Source of the DNA: Chitinophagales bacterium | Lineage (GTDB): Bacteria > Bacteroidota > Bacteroidia > Chitinophagales > Saprospiraceae | Direction: 5' to 3' | DNA: 64,000 nucleotides | Assembly (NCBI GenBank): GCA_026928325.1 | Contig: JAIXKS010000007.1 | Location: forward strand, 62,001-126,000 | Part shown: positions 9,325-18,688 of the stretch, one piece after another | Layout: each line of letters opens with the position of its first letter | Position numbering within the stretch: the first letter of the stretch is position 1 | Position numbers and translations under genes: made by a program | Notes under the pieces: generated by a model | The model's database searches: none | What the model was told of the DNA's origin: nothing | What the model saw: only the letters and a program-made list of their open reading frames with translations

Positions 9325-9640
9325 TTCTACATTTAAAAAATTTATTTATACGAAAGTGACATTCATTTAAGCCCCATTTTCATTAAAAAAAACACCCAAT
9401 TTCTGCGTTAGAAATACCTGCCATAGCAAAGGCTATATCTTCACTTTCTGCCTTAAACTATGATGTTTTTTATGACAAATCTTTGGACGGATTCAAAATT
9501 CATTTTCGTAATAGATGTGCAAAGTTACTCGCTTATCATAAAATTAATACAATAAAACGCCTTTTAGTTTAATTTAGTGTTGATTTTAACCAAATCTGTC
9601 ATTTACCCTTAGATATTGTTGCATATCTTGCTTGAAGTCA
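9325..9640. other. Intergenic region with a diverged hairpin element
   Basis: 316 gene-free bases. About 9390-9476 resembles a very diverged copy of the central part of the 163-bp element family read on its minus strand: ctgcgtta, a small hairpin (atagc, aaag, gctat at 9423-9436), then tctgccttaaac. The terminal gtgctctgtc repeats are absent. The rest shows nothing recognisable. Confidence 0.4.
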
Positions 9641-12600
9641 TTATAAAACGGTAAGATCTCCCTTCAATAATATCGTTTTACCTTCCGGTGTCTGTAGCCT
9701 TATAAAATACACATATACTCCTGACAATACCTTTATTCCATTTTTAGTACCGTCCCAACTGATGACATCGTAAGCACCACTGTACATCTCATTGCCCCAC
9801 CTGTCATATACCTTGGCTTCCTGTACTTTGTATCCCTCGGGAATATGTATTGTCCAGATATTATTACTGCTTTTTGATTGCCTATGAATGATATTGGGTA
9901 TGTGGATTTTGGGTGTTAATTGCTCTACGATTACCTCAAAGCTTCTGTAATAGACGCATCCATTACTGTGGGTTAACTCTAAGGTTATCGTCGTGTTGAC
10001 ATCTACTTTTATTGTGGTCACATAACAGGTATCACACAGCACGGCCGATGCAGGCAACCACTTTAACCTCCATACTGTACTATCTAAATCTACTCTGACG
10101 CTAATGCTGTCTCCCATTTTTATCCTTTTGGTGTCAAAAACAGGAAGTGTGTTGATATCTGGAAGCACATCTATGTCGATATCATAGGTTTTTTCGCATG
10201 CGCCATGATAGTTCAATCTTACAAAACCGCTTGAAGCAAGCCTTGTCGCTTTTTGAGTATCACCATTGCTCCATACTATTGTCCAGTCAGGGTCGGCTTC
10301 GATGTCCGCATGATAGGCGTTGTCTTCGCAGTCTAAGGCTATTTTGGGCGGTGGTGGCCATGAGAGTTTCGTAACATTGGCGTATATGAGGCTATCGCAA
10401 CCGTCCTTATTTTGCAACGTGTAGCTTAGCTCTCCACTTTCGCTGACTACCGTGTTGTTGATGGTTATGCTATCTTCAGGACAAAGGATATAGGTTTCTG
10501 TCGTTAAAGGTATGTCGTATATAGCCACATGCACTGTAACTTCCGTTTTGCAGTTTTCTTCTGTTCGGGTGTATCGTACCGTTTGGGTGTCTTTGATATA
10601 CGTTCCGTCTATCAATATGCTGTCGCCTTTGCAAATATAATGACTCTCCGTCAAGGTACGTACAGGCTCTACTGTGAGCTGCACCTGCACTACACTGTCA
10701 CAACCATAGGCCGTAGTGTATTTTTGCGTATATAGTCCCGACTCTTTGCGCCAGGCATCAAATATAAAAATACTGTCACCGCTGCATATATGATTTGATT
10801 CGCTATTCAGATAACTATTATGCACCATGAGTTGCACTTGTGCGATACTATCACAGCCTGCTAAGGTTTGATGTTTTTTGGTAAACACGCCTGCTTCCTT
10901 CTCCCAGATACCCCATATCCTTATACTGTCGCCCTGACATATCGCCTTGGTTTCCTGAGTCCGTATCGTATCGGATACGCTCAACTCAAATATCACAATA
11001 CTATCACAGCCGTAGCGATTGATTAGGTTGGATGTAATCACGGTCGCTTCTTTCCACCACGTATCCATATAAAGCAGCGAATCTCCCTTACATATCTCCT
11101 GTCGTGGCAATACCAAACTGTCGATAGCTTGTACCGCAATCACAATCGTATCCGTATAGGTACGATGGCATTCATCTGTGGTCTCTAACCAATATACACC
11201 CGGATAAATCAATGAATTGATCCGCTCTGTCGTCAGGTCGCTCCAGGTGTATGACGTCCATGCTCCTGGGTCTATGGTCACGACACTACCTAAACACACC
11301 ACCGTATCAGGACCAATGTCTAAATGTCGAGTAGTAAGGTCAAACATGACTATGCTTACATTATTCTTATAGTTGCACTCATAGATTCCGCTGATATCGG
11401 AACTTCTGACTCCAGGACCATATCCTGCGTCATTGATCGTCCAATATATTTGCGTATTTCCTGCTGGCATCGGTATCGTTATGATCAGGGTATCTGTACT
11501 TTTGTGGGTTATGGTGTCGGTTTTCAAATCTAAGCACCATGTGGTTATCTCCAAAGGCTCCTCATGAACAGGATCTGTGAAGTAGCAACCGCCTACGATA
11601 CAGGCATCTACTATCTCCTTACCGGTATTTTCTATAACCAAGGTAAAAACCAAGCTGTCTCCCTTGCAGGCGTAATCTATCACTGCTATACCCAGATCGG
11701 GCGAGCGCATATCTAACATATAGGTATTATTGCTGTAATCACATTCTGTGATGAATGGCGTTTTAAATAACGGCGGATAGGACAAACCGCTGTCATTGAT
11801 GACGATCAGCATAGAGTCAAAACCTGCTATCGTCGGCATCATCACACACACCGTATCGAGATATATGGTCAGGGTATCTAAAAGCAAGGTCTCGTTTTCA
11901 TAAAAATCAGGTATATAGCATAAAACCATGACACCATTACTGATCAATCCGTTCCGGTTGGCTACGGGATAAAAGCAGATCTCGGTGCTGTCGCCCAGAC
12001 AGCGTGAGGATGCCGTAATGCTCAGATCGGTGCTCAACTCCGGCCATACATAGCATCCCTCCTGCGTGCGGTACGTCGCCTGCGTCAGGAAGTTATTGTA
12101 GGGTGTACTACAGGTCTCCCTGCTACACTGATCCGAATGCTGTAGCGGTATGACCGTGCTTTGCGGATACCTCGGGATCGTAAGATCGTCATTGACAAAA
12201 GTAGGATTGTAGCCATACTGATTCCATACCGACCGGGCAGGTGCCCATGGTATGGAGGCCGATTCAAAGCAATAAATCCGGGCTTCCTCTTCCTTTTCGC
12301 CGGGTAAATATCCCGGCACAAGGATCTCTGCCTGGCCATCATTATCTATATCCACCACCACAGGATACTCTGTTCTTGTAGCCGATAGCAGAGGTGTTGA
12401 TGCAATTGTCCTGCCTGTTGCGCCCTCTATGATTCTAAGCGTCGTTTCGTCCCGGTAAACTAATTCATTACGACCATCCTGGTTAAAGTCAAACATGGTA
12501 ATACCGGTAGTAGCTGATTCATCAGTAGTGGGCAAGGAATAAAGCAGCTTTAAATCCTGGGTGCCATCATACTGGTACATGCGTAATTCGAACGCAAAAA

Positions 12601-15091
12601 TAACACCTATCTCCGGCTTACAATCCCCGTCCACATCGCCGATAAAGGCGACAGAACCTCCTTCTCCCGAAGTGGCTTGTGCTATCAATGCTCCGGTTCT
12701 TGGATTCCAGACATAGATGCCTCCGCCATCTCTGTAGTACTGATTCCGCACGACTATGACATCCAATTGGCCATCACCATCTATATCCCCTACGGAAGTG
12801 ATGCCGTTTTGTACCGGAGCGTCAGCCTGATGCGCAATAAATTGGTTGCCTATGGGCGAATTTTCATTTTTCAGGATAACTTCATACACTACATTACCGG
12901 CAGCCAACTCTAAGCCGGGAGCAGGCAGTAAATCAGCAGCCACTGTATTACTAAAAGTTGGCTCAAATCTCGAACTTGGATTTATTCCTCTTTCATTACC
13001 ACCTTTAAAGATTTCAACATCTTCTAAAATGATCGACCCGTCAAAAAATGAAAGTAACTTATTATATAAATATATATTCGGGATGCCATCCCCGTTGAAA
13101 TCCGCAATATTCAAAGACCCGCCATGATGCAGATAAATTTCTGTCTTCCATTTTACATTATTGAATTGGTCAATCATGCAAATGGAATCACTATACATAA
13201 ATACCGTATATATCGTATCAAGATACTTAAATATAGCCATGGATGACTCGGAAAATGAAGGCATGATAGTATTCGTATATTGATAATCCGATATCGTCTC
13301 ACCTGTCTTACCATTTATATTCAGTATGTGATTACTTGTACTTTGAGAAACAATATTGATATAACCTAATGATTTTCTGGCTACAACCGTATGCTCTCCA
13401 TTTTCATTATATACTAAAATTTTACTAATACTTGATCTGTGTCCTAATACTTCACTTTTCCATTTCAACTTTAAGTCAATGGTGCTGAATGTATCCGGTA
13501 TGATTTCACATAATGATTTGCAATGGTTATAATACGCGTCTCCCATACAGGGACAATCCGGGTCAAAACCGTCGATCAGCCCGTCACCGTCATCATCTAT
13601 ACCGTTGTCGCAGATTTCATCGCTTGTGCCGGTCGTATTGATATATTCGCAATGCTGCTTTGTGCATATCCCGTTATCAACGGTCAGGCATAGCTTTACA
13701 TAAGGATAAGACTTGATGTAAAAGCTGTCAACCGGGCTTACAGAAGATAATACCAACTTGGTGTCTTGCCTTATCTCCCAATTCAATGCGTTGCCCACAG
13801 GGCTACAGGACTCAAAGACTAAGTATTGATTGACAATCGCATATCTGAAACAGGCCTCTACAGGGCAGATGACATAGAGCTTCTTCGTGATTGAATCTGA
13901 CCTGCAATGATCGCTGCCCGATATGGCCACTAATTTTACTGTAAAAACACCCTCCTTATTAAAGCTATAGGACAGATCTTTTTCATTTCCTGCCACTACT
14001 CCGTCAATATACCATTGGAAATCAACAGTATTGACTGAATGATTGATGATATCCGGCACGGTACCTGCATCCACTGTATCCGGCATAGTAAATAAGGCGG
14101 TCACCGGGTTTTCGCACGGTGGCAGACAGGCTTCGGATGCAACTAAAGACGCGTACTGCTGCTCAATGAAAAAATGCATACGGTCGGCTTGCCCTTGTGT
14201 AAAATGTACCCTGCATGACGACCAGTTATAATCCATATAATTACTATGATCATCCGGCTGGTCGCCCAGGCCTCCTAAATGGATTGGCCTGAATGGATTA
14301 TTCGGACTATGGTCATCCATATCCGTTGTACATGAATTATATTCATTAAAACATCCTTCAAGAGTCTTTTGATCAGGTGGCGTATCACAAACCCTATCGC
14401 CGTCCCTCAAACAATCATCATTTTTACATCCACCTGAGAATGTGTGGTATAATCCAAAAAAATGTCCAATTTCATGCATCAATGTTGTTGACAAAAAATT
14501 ATCCGCTTCCACCACGATACGGTTAAATCCTGCAAAACCCGCTACATTACAATTTCCGCCTACACATGCATTTTTCACAATCTGTATATTGATATACTTC
14601 CTGTAATCTATGATCGCATTATCAATTATATAATCATAACTCCCCGGTATCGACATGTCCGTATATATCGATTGATGTCTTTTGATACCATTAAATTTCT
14701 TGCCATCCTCATCCCTTTGCGCCAGACAAAACTGAATATTTGTATTTACTCCCTTTTCGCTGTAGTAAGCACCCATATTCGCAAAGGCTTCATTTAACTG
14801 ATTCAAACCTTTTTGAATCGTCACATCATCTATATTTTCATTTCCACCATTGTGTATAACATGAAAAACTACGGGAAATACATAATCTGGCTGTCCTCTT
14901 AGCTTCGATTCCGTTTTACGGCTAAAGACTTCCCTGTATAATCTTTCAAAAGCATCGTTTTCTATAATTCTTTGGCTATTCCTGACATTCTGCAAGCTGT
15001 CAAACGAATCACTCCCACACAAATGCTCCACCTGTGCAGATATTTTCACACTGACAATGAAAAGCAACAAATATAGAAACGGGTGTCTCAT
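9641..15091 (-). CDS. Giant secreted M43-type metalloprotease with FG-GAP propeller and T9SS type B signal
   Basis: An 1816-aa exported protein. Residues 1-20 are a signal peptide. A pappalysin-like M43 domain has the zinc motif H-E-I-G-H-F-F-G-L-Y-H (206-216) and a Met-turn S-N-Y-M-D-Y (about 286). PKD-like segments follow, then an Asp-rich D-N-G-I-D-D-D-G-D-G-L-I-D calcium-type motif. FG-GAP/VCBS repeats with D-x-D-x-D-G motifs form a probable beta-propeller, ending near W-A-P-A-R-S-V-W-N-Q. CARDB-like domains come next, then about five Cys repeats of the type C-x-G-D-S-I ... G-C-D-S. The last ~85 residues (V-Y-D-R-W-G-N-E ... G-V-Y-V-Y) are the gliding-associated type B sorting domain. It is likely an adhesin-protease on or outside the cell surface, and shares its propeller-to-C-terminus plan with the gene at 38871-42425. 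Confidence 0.85.
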   Translation of the reverse strand: MRHPFLYLLLFIVSVKISAQVEHLCGSDSFDSLQNVRNSQRIIENDAFERLYREVFSRKTESKLRGQPDYVFPVVFHVIHNGGNENIDDVTIQKGLNQLNEAFANMGAYYSEKGVNTNIQFCLAQRDEDGKKFNGIKRHQSIYTDMSIPGSYDYIIDNAIIDYRKYINIQIVKNACVGGNCNVAGFAGFNRIVVEADNFLSTTLMHEIGHFFGLYHTFSGGCKNDDCLRDGDRVCDTPPDQKTLEGCFNEYNSCTTDMDDHSPNNPFRPIHLGGLGDQPDDHSNYMDYNWSSCRVHFTQGQADRMHFFIEQQYASLVASEACLPPCENPVTALFTMPDTVDAGTVPDIINHSVNTVDFQWYIDGVVAGNEKDLSYSFNKEGVFTVKLVAISGSDHCRSDSITKKLYVICPVEACFRYAIVNQYLVFESCSPVGNALNWEIRQDTKLVLSSVSPVDSFYIKSYPYVKLCLTVDNGICTKQHCEYINTTGTSDEICDNGIDDDGDGLIDGFDPDCPCMGDAYYNHCKSLCEIIPDTFSTIDLKLKWKSEVLGHRSSISKILVYNENGEHTVVARKSLGYINIVSQSTSNHILNINGKTGETISDYQYTNTIMPSFSESSMAIFKYLDTIYTVFMYSDSICMIDQFNNVKWKTEIYLHHGGSLNIADFNGDGIPNIYLYNKLLSFFDGSIILEDVEIFKGGNERGINPSSRFEPTFSNTVAADLLPAPGLELAAGNVVYEVILKNENSPIGNQFIAHQADAPVQNGITSVGDIDGDGQLDVIVVRNQYYRDGGGIYVWNPRTGALIAQATSGEGGSVAFIGDVDGDCKPEIGVIFAFELRMYQYDGTQDLKLLYSLPTTDESATTGITMFDFNQDGRNELVYRDETTLRIIEGATGRTIASTPLLSATRTEYPVVVDIDNDGQAEILVPGYLPGEKEEEARIYCFESASIPWAPARSVWNQYGYNPTFVNDDLTIPRYPQSTVIPLQHSDQCSRETCSTPYNNFLTQATYRTQEGCYVWPELSTDLSITASSRCLGDSTEICFYPVANRNGLISNGVMVLCYIPDFYENETLLLDTLTIYLDTVCVMMPTIAGFDSMLIVINDSGLSYPPLFKTPFITECDYSNNTYMLDMRSPDLGIAVIDYACKGDSLVFTLVIENTGKEIVDACIVGGCYFTDPVHEEPLEITTWCLDLKTDTITHKSTDTLIITIPMPAGNTQIYWTINDAGYGPGVRSSDISGIYECNYKNNVSIVMFDLTTRHLDIGPDTVVCLGSVVTIDPGAWTSYTWSDLTTERINSLIYPGVYWLETTDECHRTYTDTIVIAVQAIDSLVLPRQEICKGDSLLYMDTWWKEATVITSNLINRYGCDSIVIFELSVSDTIRTQETKAICQGDSIRIWGIWEKEAGVFTKKHQTLAGCDSIAQVQLMVHNSYLNSESNHICSGDSIFIFDAWRKESGLYTQKYTTAYGCDSVVQVQLTVEPVRTLTESHYICKGDSILIDGTYIKDTQTVRYTRTEENCKTEVTVHVAIYDIPLTTETYILCPEDSITINNTVVSESGELSYTLQNKDGCDSLIYANVTKLSWPPPPKIALDCEDNAYHADIEADPDWTIVWSNGDTQKATRLASSGFVRLNYHGACEKTYDIDIDVLPDINTLPVFDTKRIKMGDSISVRVDLDSTVWRLKWLPASAVLCDTCYVTTIKVDVNTTITLELTHSNGCVYYRSFEVIVEQLTPKIHIPNIIHRQSKSSNNIWTIHIPEGYKVQEAKVYDRWGNEMYSGAYDVISWDGTKNGIKVLSGVYVYFIRLQTPEGKTILLKGDLTVL

Positions 15092-15135
15092 TTACTAACT
15101 ATATTAGAATAAAACCAAAAGTCATTCTCAAATTA

Positions 15136-15300
15136 CTACTTAGTGATGACAAGCTTATCTATAAATACAGTTTTCCCTTCACTGTCTGAAACGAAGAAGG
15201 ATTTTTTAAGCAATAAAATAGTAAGTAATCCCTTCAACATGAGCGACCTTTCCTCTATATCAAAATACAACATATTCTCCAAATTAAATTTCAATTTCAT
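15136..15300 (-). pseudogene. Short ORF resembling a T9SS type A tail (possible remnant)
   Basis: 54 codons from ATG at 15300 to TAG at 15136. The end, S-F-F-V-S-D-S-E-G-K-T-V-F-I-D-K-L-V-I, looks like the last strands of a type A sorting domain (compare L-Y-I-L-I-L-T-D-S-D-G-Q in the 26904-28064 gene). No signal peptide or passenger is present, so if real it is probably a fragment of a lost cargo gene. It could be a chance ORF. Confidence 0.3.
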
Positions 15301-15503
15301 GCTATATTATTTTTGATAACAAAATATTATTTTTAAAGCAGATGTGCTCATTGTCGTTTCAACGCATTAATACCCTGCAATTTAGCATAAATTCTGGAAA
15401 ACGTATGCCTATGGATGTAATTTATTTTAAAAATAGTAATTTACGCTACAAAATCTCAATTGAAATTCAAGCCCGATTTATTTTATACAAGCATTATGCC
15501 CTG
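15301..15503. other. Intergenic, nothing recognised
   Basis: AT-rich bases between the short ORF and purC. With 15092-15300 this makes a 412-base gap free of confident genes. No hairpin repeat, RNA gene or promoter could be supported. Confidence 0.4.
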
Positions 15504-16454
15504 CTAATCATTCAAGTAGTTCTGAACATTGGATTGGATCCGCACCATCATATTGTCCACGTCTGCTTTCATAAAAGATTGACCTGTAATTAGTTCATAC
15601 AATTGGATATAACGTTGGGACGTTTGTAAAACGAAGTCATCATCCATATGAGGAATCTTTTGACCATCTAAGCCTTGAAAACCGTTGGCTATCAACCATT
15701 CTCTGACAAATTCTTTAGACAATTGTGTTTGGGCTATTCCCTTGGCTTGTCGATTGGCATAACCATCTGCATAAAAATATCTAGAACTATCCGGCGTGTG
15801 AATCTCATCGATTAGGATAATTTTATCATCCTTTTTGCCAAATTCATATTTTGTATCCACTAAAATCAGCCCTCGTTCCTTGGCCATCTCGCTACCTCTA
15901 TCAAAAAGCGCTCGAGTATATGATTCTAAAATTGCCCAATCTTCTGAAGTTACGATACCTTGCTCCAAAATAGCCTCTTTACTGATGTCCATATCGTGGC
16001 CATGGGCAGCTTTGGTCGTAGGTGTAATGATGGGTTGAGGAAATGGGTCATTTTCCTTCATGCCATCGGGCATTTGCACACCACAAAGCAACCTTTCACC
16101 AGACTTATAGGTACGCCAAGCATGACCCGACAAATAACCTCTTATTACCATCTCAACAGGAAAGGCCGTGGCTTTAACACCTATAGATACATTAGGATCG
16201 GGTGTCGCTTCCAACCAATTGGGAACAATATCCTTTGTATTTTCTAAAAAAAAACTCGCTATTTGATTGAGGACTTGCCCCTTGTATGGGATCGCTCTAG
16301 GCAAGATATAATCGAAGGCAGAAATCCTATCTGTAGCCACCATAGCGAGTCGCTCTCCTAAGTCATATACATCCCTAACTTTGCCATGATACACGCTGCG
16401 CAATCCCGGCCACTCAAAATTAGTTCGCTCTATCGTTGAAGATTCAATACTCAT
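15504..16454 (-). CDS. purC: Phosphoribosylaminoimidazole-succinocarboxamide synthase
   Basis: A 316-aa cytoplasmic purine-synthesis enzyme that joins CAIR and aspartate, using ATP, to make SAICAR. Motifs seen: [11 protein letters not shown] near the start, A-T-D-R-I-S-A-F-D, the family signature [14 protein letters not shown], and [11 protein letters not shown] followed by [12 protein letters not shown]. It belongs to the longer (about 300 aa) SAICAR synthetase type. It starts 13 bases after the stop of the Nudix-like gene, so the two may be cotranscribed. No other pur genes are nearby. Confidence 0.95.
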   Translation of the reverse strand: MSIESSTIERTNFEWPGLRSVYHGKVRDVYDLGERLAMVATDRISAFDYILPRAIPYKGQVLNQIASFFLENTKDIVPNWLEATPDPNVSIGVKATAFPVEMVIRGYLSGHAWRTYKSGERLLCGVQMPDGMKENDPFPQPIITPTTKAAHGHDMDISKEAILEQGIVTSEDWAILESYTRALFDRGSEMAKERGLILVDTKYEFGKKDDKIILIDEIHTPDSSRYFYADGYANRQAKGIAQTQLSKEFVREWLIANGFQGLDGQKIPHMDDDFVLQTSQRYIQLYELITGQSFMKADVDNMMVRIQSNVQNYLND

Positions 16455-16467
16455 TGGATCTATTCGC

Positions 16468-16896
16468 TTAAATATTGGTTACTGTATTTCTATCGAAAAG
16501 GATGTCTTTTAATTCTTTCAATAATTTATATTCTTGAGGTAAAACCTTTTTGAAGGCTTCTTTGATAGCAAAATATCCACCCTTTTCACTTTCAGGAAGA
16601 TTTTCCTTTACTATCGATTTTATGAGTTTGATATCGTGCTTCAACATACCTCTGATGGATGGTATATCGTGCCAATCACCCTCGATTGCTATCGTCTTGA
16701 TACTGTGACCGGCTTCATCTTCGACCATATCTAAATCAATTATAGAGCGACCAGCTTCCTTCCATTGATCTACAACGCCTTGAGGAATACGCCAGATGTC
16801 TGCGTCGTGTTCCATCTCATTATTTATAAGGAAAATTTCTAGTCCTTTCTCATGATATCTGTAGATAATCACTCTAGCAAAATCGAGTAAACTCAT
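16468..16896 (-). CDS. Nudix-like protein without a recognisable Nudix box
   Basis: 142 aa from the ATG at 16896. A longer in-frame extension to 16965 exists but reads as untranslated sequence. The opening, [19 protein letters not shown], and the later W-R-I-P-Q-G-V-V match the first strands and the glycine turn of a Nudix fold. The expected G-x5-E-x7-R-E-x2-E-E-x-G box is missing; that place holds an [12 protein letters not shown] segment. It may be a Nudix-fold protein that lost pyrophosphohydrolase activity and now binds a nucleotide or serves structurally. It lies just upstream of purC. Confidence 0.55.
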   Translation of the reverse strand: MSLLDFARVIIYRYHEKGLEIFLINNEMEHDADIWRIPQGVVDQWKEAGRSIIDLDMVEDEAGHSIKTIAIEGDWHDIPSIRGMLKHDIKLIKSIVKENLPESEKGGYFAIKEAFKKVLPQEYKLLKELKDILFDRNTVTNI

Positions 16897-17139
16897 TTTA
16901 TAAATTATTTTATATACAACATGTAATAATAAACATTGCTCTCTGATATGGATATTACATGCCAATTAATCTACAAAATTACATTAATTAATTTACAATG
17001 TATCAAAATTTATCTCAAAATTTGAAAATTGATGCTATTCCCGGAATGATATTTAAAACATACCTCAAAAAATGAAGCCGTTTGTCTCGTTTTCTTTTGG
17101 CGTTGATAGCTGAATTTTAAAACTCAATAGACTAAAATA

Positions 17140-17598
17140 TTATCTTGAAATTGATAAGTCCTTGGACATATAGATATGATTGATGCCTACCTCTTGGAAG
17201 ATTGCTCCTTCTTTGACATAATCAAGGTTTTCATAAAATCCTAGTACGTTATATCTGGCATGTAATTCTATCTTTGAGTATCCCAATTTCCTTGCTAATA
17301 CTTCTGCATAGTTCACCATATACTGTCCGGCACCTCGCTTTTGGAAGGCATCATCCACAGCGACTTGCCTCATTTTGATTCGATCGGCATCCAAAGGCTT
17401 TAAGATCAAGCATCCTAGTAACTGCATCGTATTTGCTGCATAACAGGCCAAATGATAGGAGTCGTATTCCGTTTCGATTTGATCGATTGAAAAGGTCATA
17501 TTCAAGGGCTTTCGCAATATCTTTTCCCTCAATTGGAATAATTCGTCAAACTCTGGAGTTCCAAACTCCACAAGCATACAAAACAAGGGCACATCCAT
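17140..17598 (-). CDS. GNAT family N-acetyltransferase
   Basis: 152 aa. The acetyl-CoA binding core is visible as M-R-Q-V-A-V-D-D-A-F-Q-K-R-G-A-G-Q-Y-M, matching the Q/R-x-x-G-x-G/A motif. Then come a helix (V-N-Y-A-E-V-L-A-R-K-L-G) and the strand/turn L-H-A-R-Y-N-V-L-G-F-Y-E-N-L-D-Y. This places it near the ElaA/YjcF-like GNATs. The acceptor substrate is unknown. It begins 6 bases after the DUF4249 stop and so is the last gene of the sigma-FecR-receptor operon, an unusual partner. A start at an internal Met eight residues in is also possible. Confidence 0.8.
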   Translation of the reverse strand: MDVPLFCMLVEFGTPEFDELFQLREKILRKPLNMTFSIDQIETEYDSYHLACYAANTMQLLGCLILKPLDADRIKMRQVAVDDAFQKRGAGQYMVNYAEVLARKLGYSKIELHARYNVLGFYENLDYVKEGAIFQEVGINHIYMSKDLSISR

Positions 17599-17604
17599 CT
17601 GTTC

Positions 17605-18513
17605 CTATTCTATTTCGGTGAGTTGCTCCGTATATCCTGCAAAGATACCCAAGCCATTTTCGATATTAGAGTAGATCTCAGGGCTATTTGAGAAACTACT
17701 ATTATGGTTTCCTGCGCTCAAAAACCGTTCGACAGATTTATAATAATTATACAAATTACTACTAGCTGTTACTACCCGCAAGTATCGTTTGATAACAAAA
17801 GACTCTTCTAAACCCGGTTCTTCCAATCCTGAACCTCCGGATTCTCCATCTTCAGTGTCATCACTCTCATCGGTAATATTAGAAAAAAAAACGCCTTCAC
17901 TAGATACGGCATCATTGCCTGTTCCTGAAAAGGAGGATAAAGCATGGTTATAATCCATGAAACTCAAGATAAAAGACTTTGGATTGCCTGTAAAAATCAC
18001 ATCCGCAGGTCCGGAGGATCCTTTAAAACTAATAAAATTCCAAATAAGGTATTGCTTGCTATCATCCTTAACTTGAAAATTGACGGTCGAAACCTTTTCA
18101 TCCACAACATCCTTGATAACATTGACGATATTGGCTTTTTTGGGTGCCATACTTTCTGCCTTCACTCTTTTATAACCCGGGACTTCTACGAGTAAAACAT
18201 AAGTTTTGTCCGCTTGAGGCGGATAGTAATTTGAAGAATAAACACCATCTCCGACATGGTCGAGGTAGATTTTCTTCTTGGTCATTTTCTCCACAATGAC
18301 GACATTCGCATTTTCGATATTGGTAATCCGGCTATTAGGATTCAAGATATCCCTACTTGATGATACATGCACAAACCACTTGCTGTCCGGTTTAAATACC
18401 GAGTTAATTACGAGTTGAGGTGTAAAATCCTTTTTCACCAATACGAAGTCCTCTTCACACGAAGTCAAACATAGAACTAACGACAATAAGGCGAAAAATC
18501 GAAAAAACTTCAT
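17605..18513 (-). CDS. DUF4249 family lipoprotein
   Basis: 302 aa from the ATG at 18513, which gives a lipoprotein signal with lipobox L-T-S-C; the 14-residue upstream extension is probably not translated. The mature N-terminus (E-E-D-F-V ... P-Q-L-V-I-N-S-V-F) followed by a W-F-V-H-V-S-S-S-R-D-I-L strand is characteristic of DUF4249. Such lipoproteins are typically encoded next to a TonB-dependent receptor, and I infer it works with the receptor upstream, perhaps as a surface-exposed partner in ligand capture. An acidic/Gly/Ser segment near residues 225-245 may be a surface loop. Confidence 0.82.
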   Translation of the reverse strand: MKFFRFFALLSLVLCLTSCEEDFVLVKKDFTPQLVINSVFKPDSKWFVHVSSSRDILNPNSRITNIENANVVIVEKMTKKKIYLDHVGDGVYSSNYYPPQADKTYVLLVEVPGYKRVKAESMAPKKANIVNVIKDVVDEKVSTVNFQVKDDSKQYLIWNFISFKGSSGPADVIFTGNPKSFILSFMDYNHALSSFSGTGNDAVSSEGVFFSNITDESDDTEDGESGGSGLEEPGLEESFVIKRYLRVVTASSNLYNYYKSVERFLSAGNHNSSFSNSPEIYSNIENGLGIFAGYTEQLTEIE

Positions 18514-18688
18514 ATGCGAAGAGTTTAGAAACCCAAAAATAACAATATTTATCATTATAATAAAAAAATAATGAAAATATTTATTTTAAATCAAATCACC
18601 ACAATCCACATTAAATATTAATTACATTACATAATCAAAATAAAATTTTAACAACAAGCTCAATATACTACCCTTCTAAAATTAAATT

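Noticed and set aside
12085-12342. 85-codon same-strand ORF inside the giant protease gene
   Set aside because: It overlaps the propeller coding region in another frame and has basic, low-information sequence.
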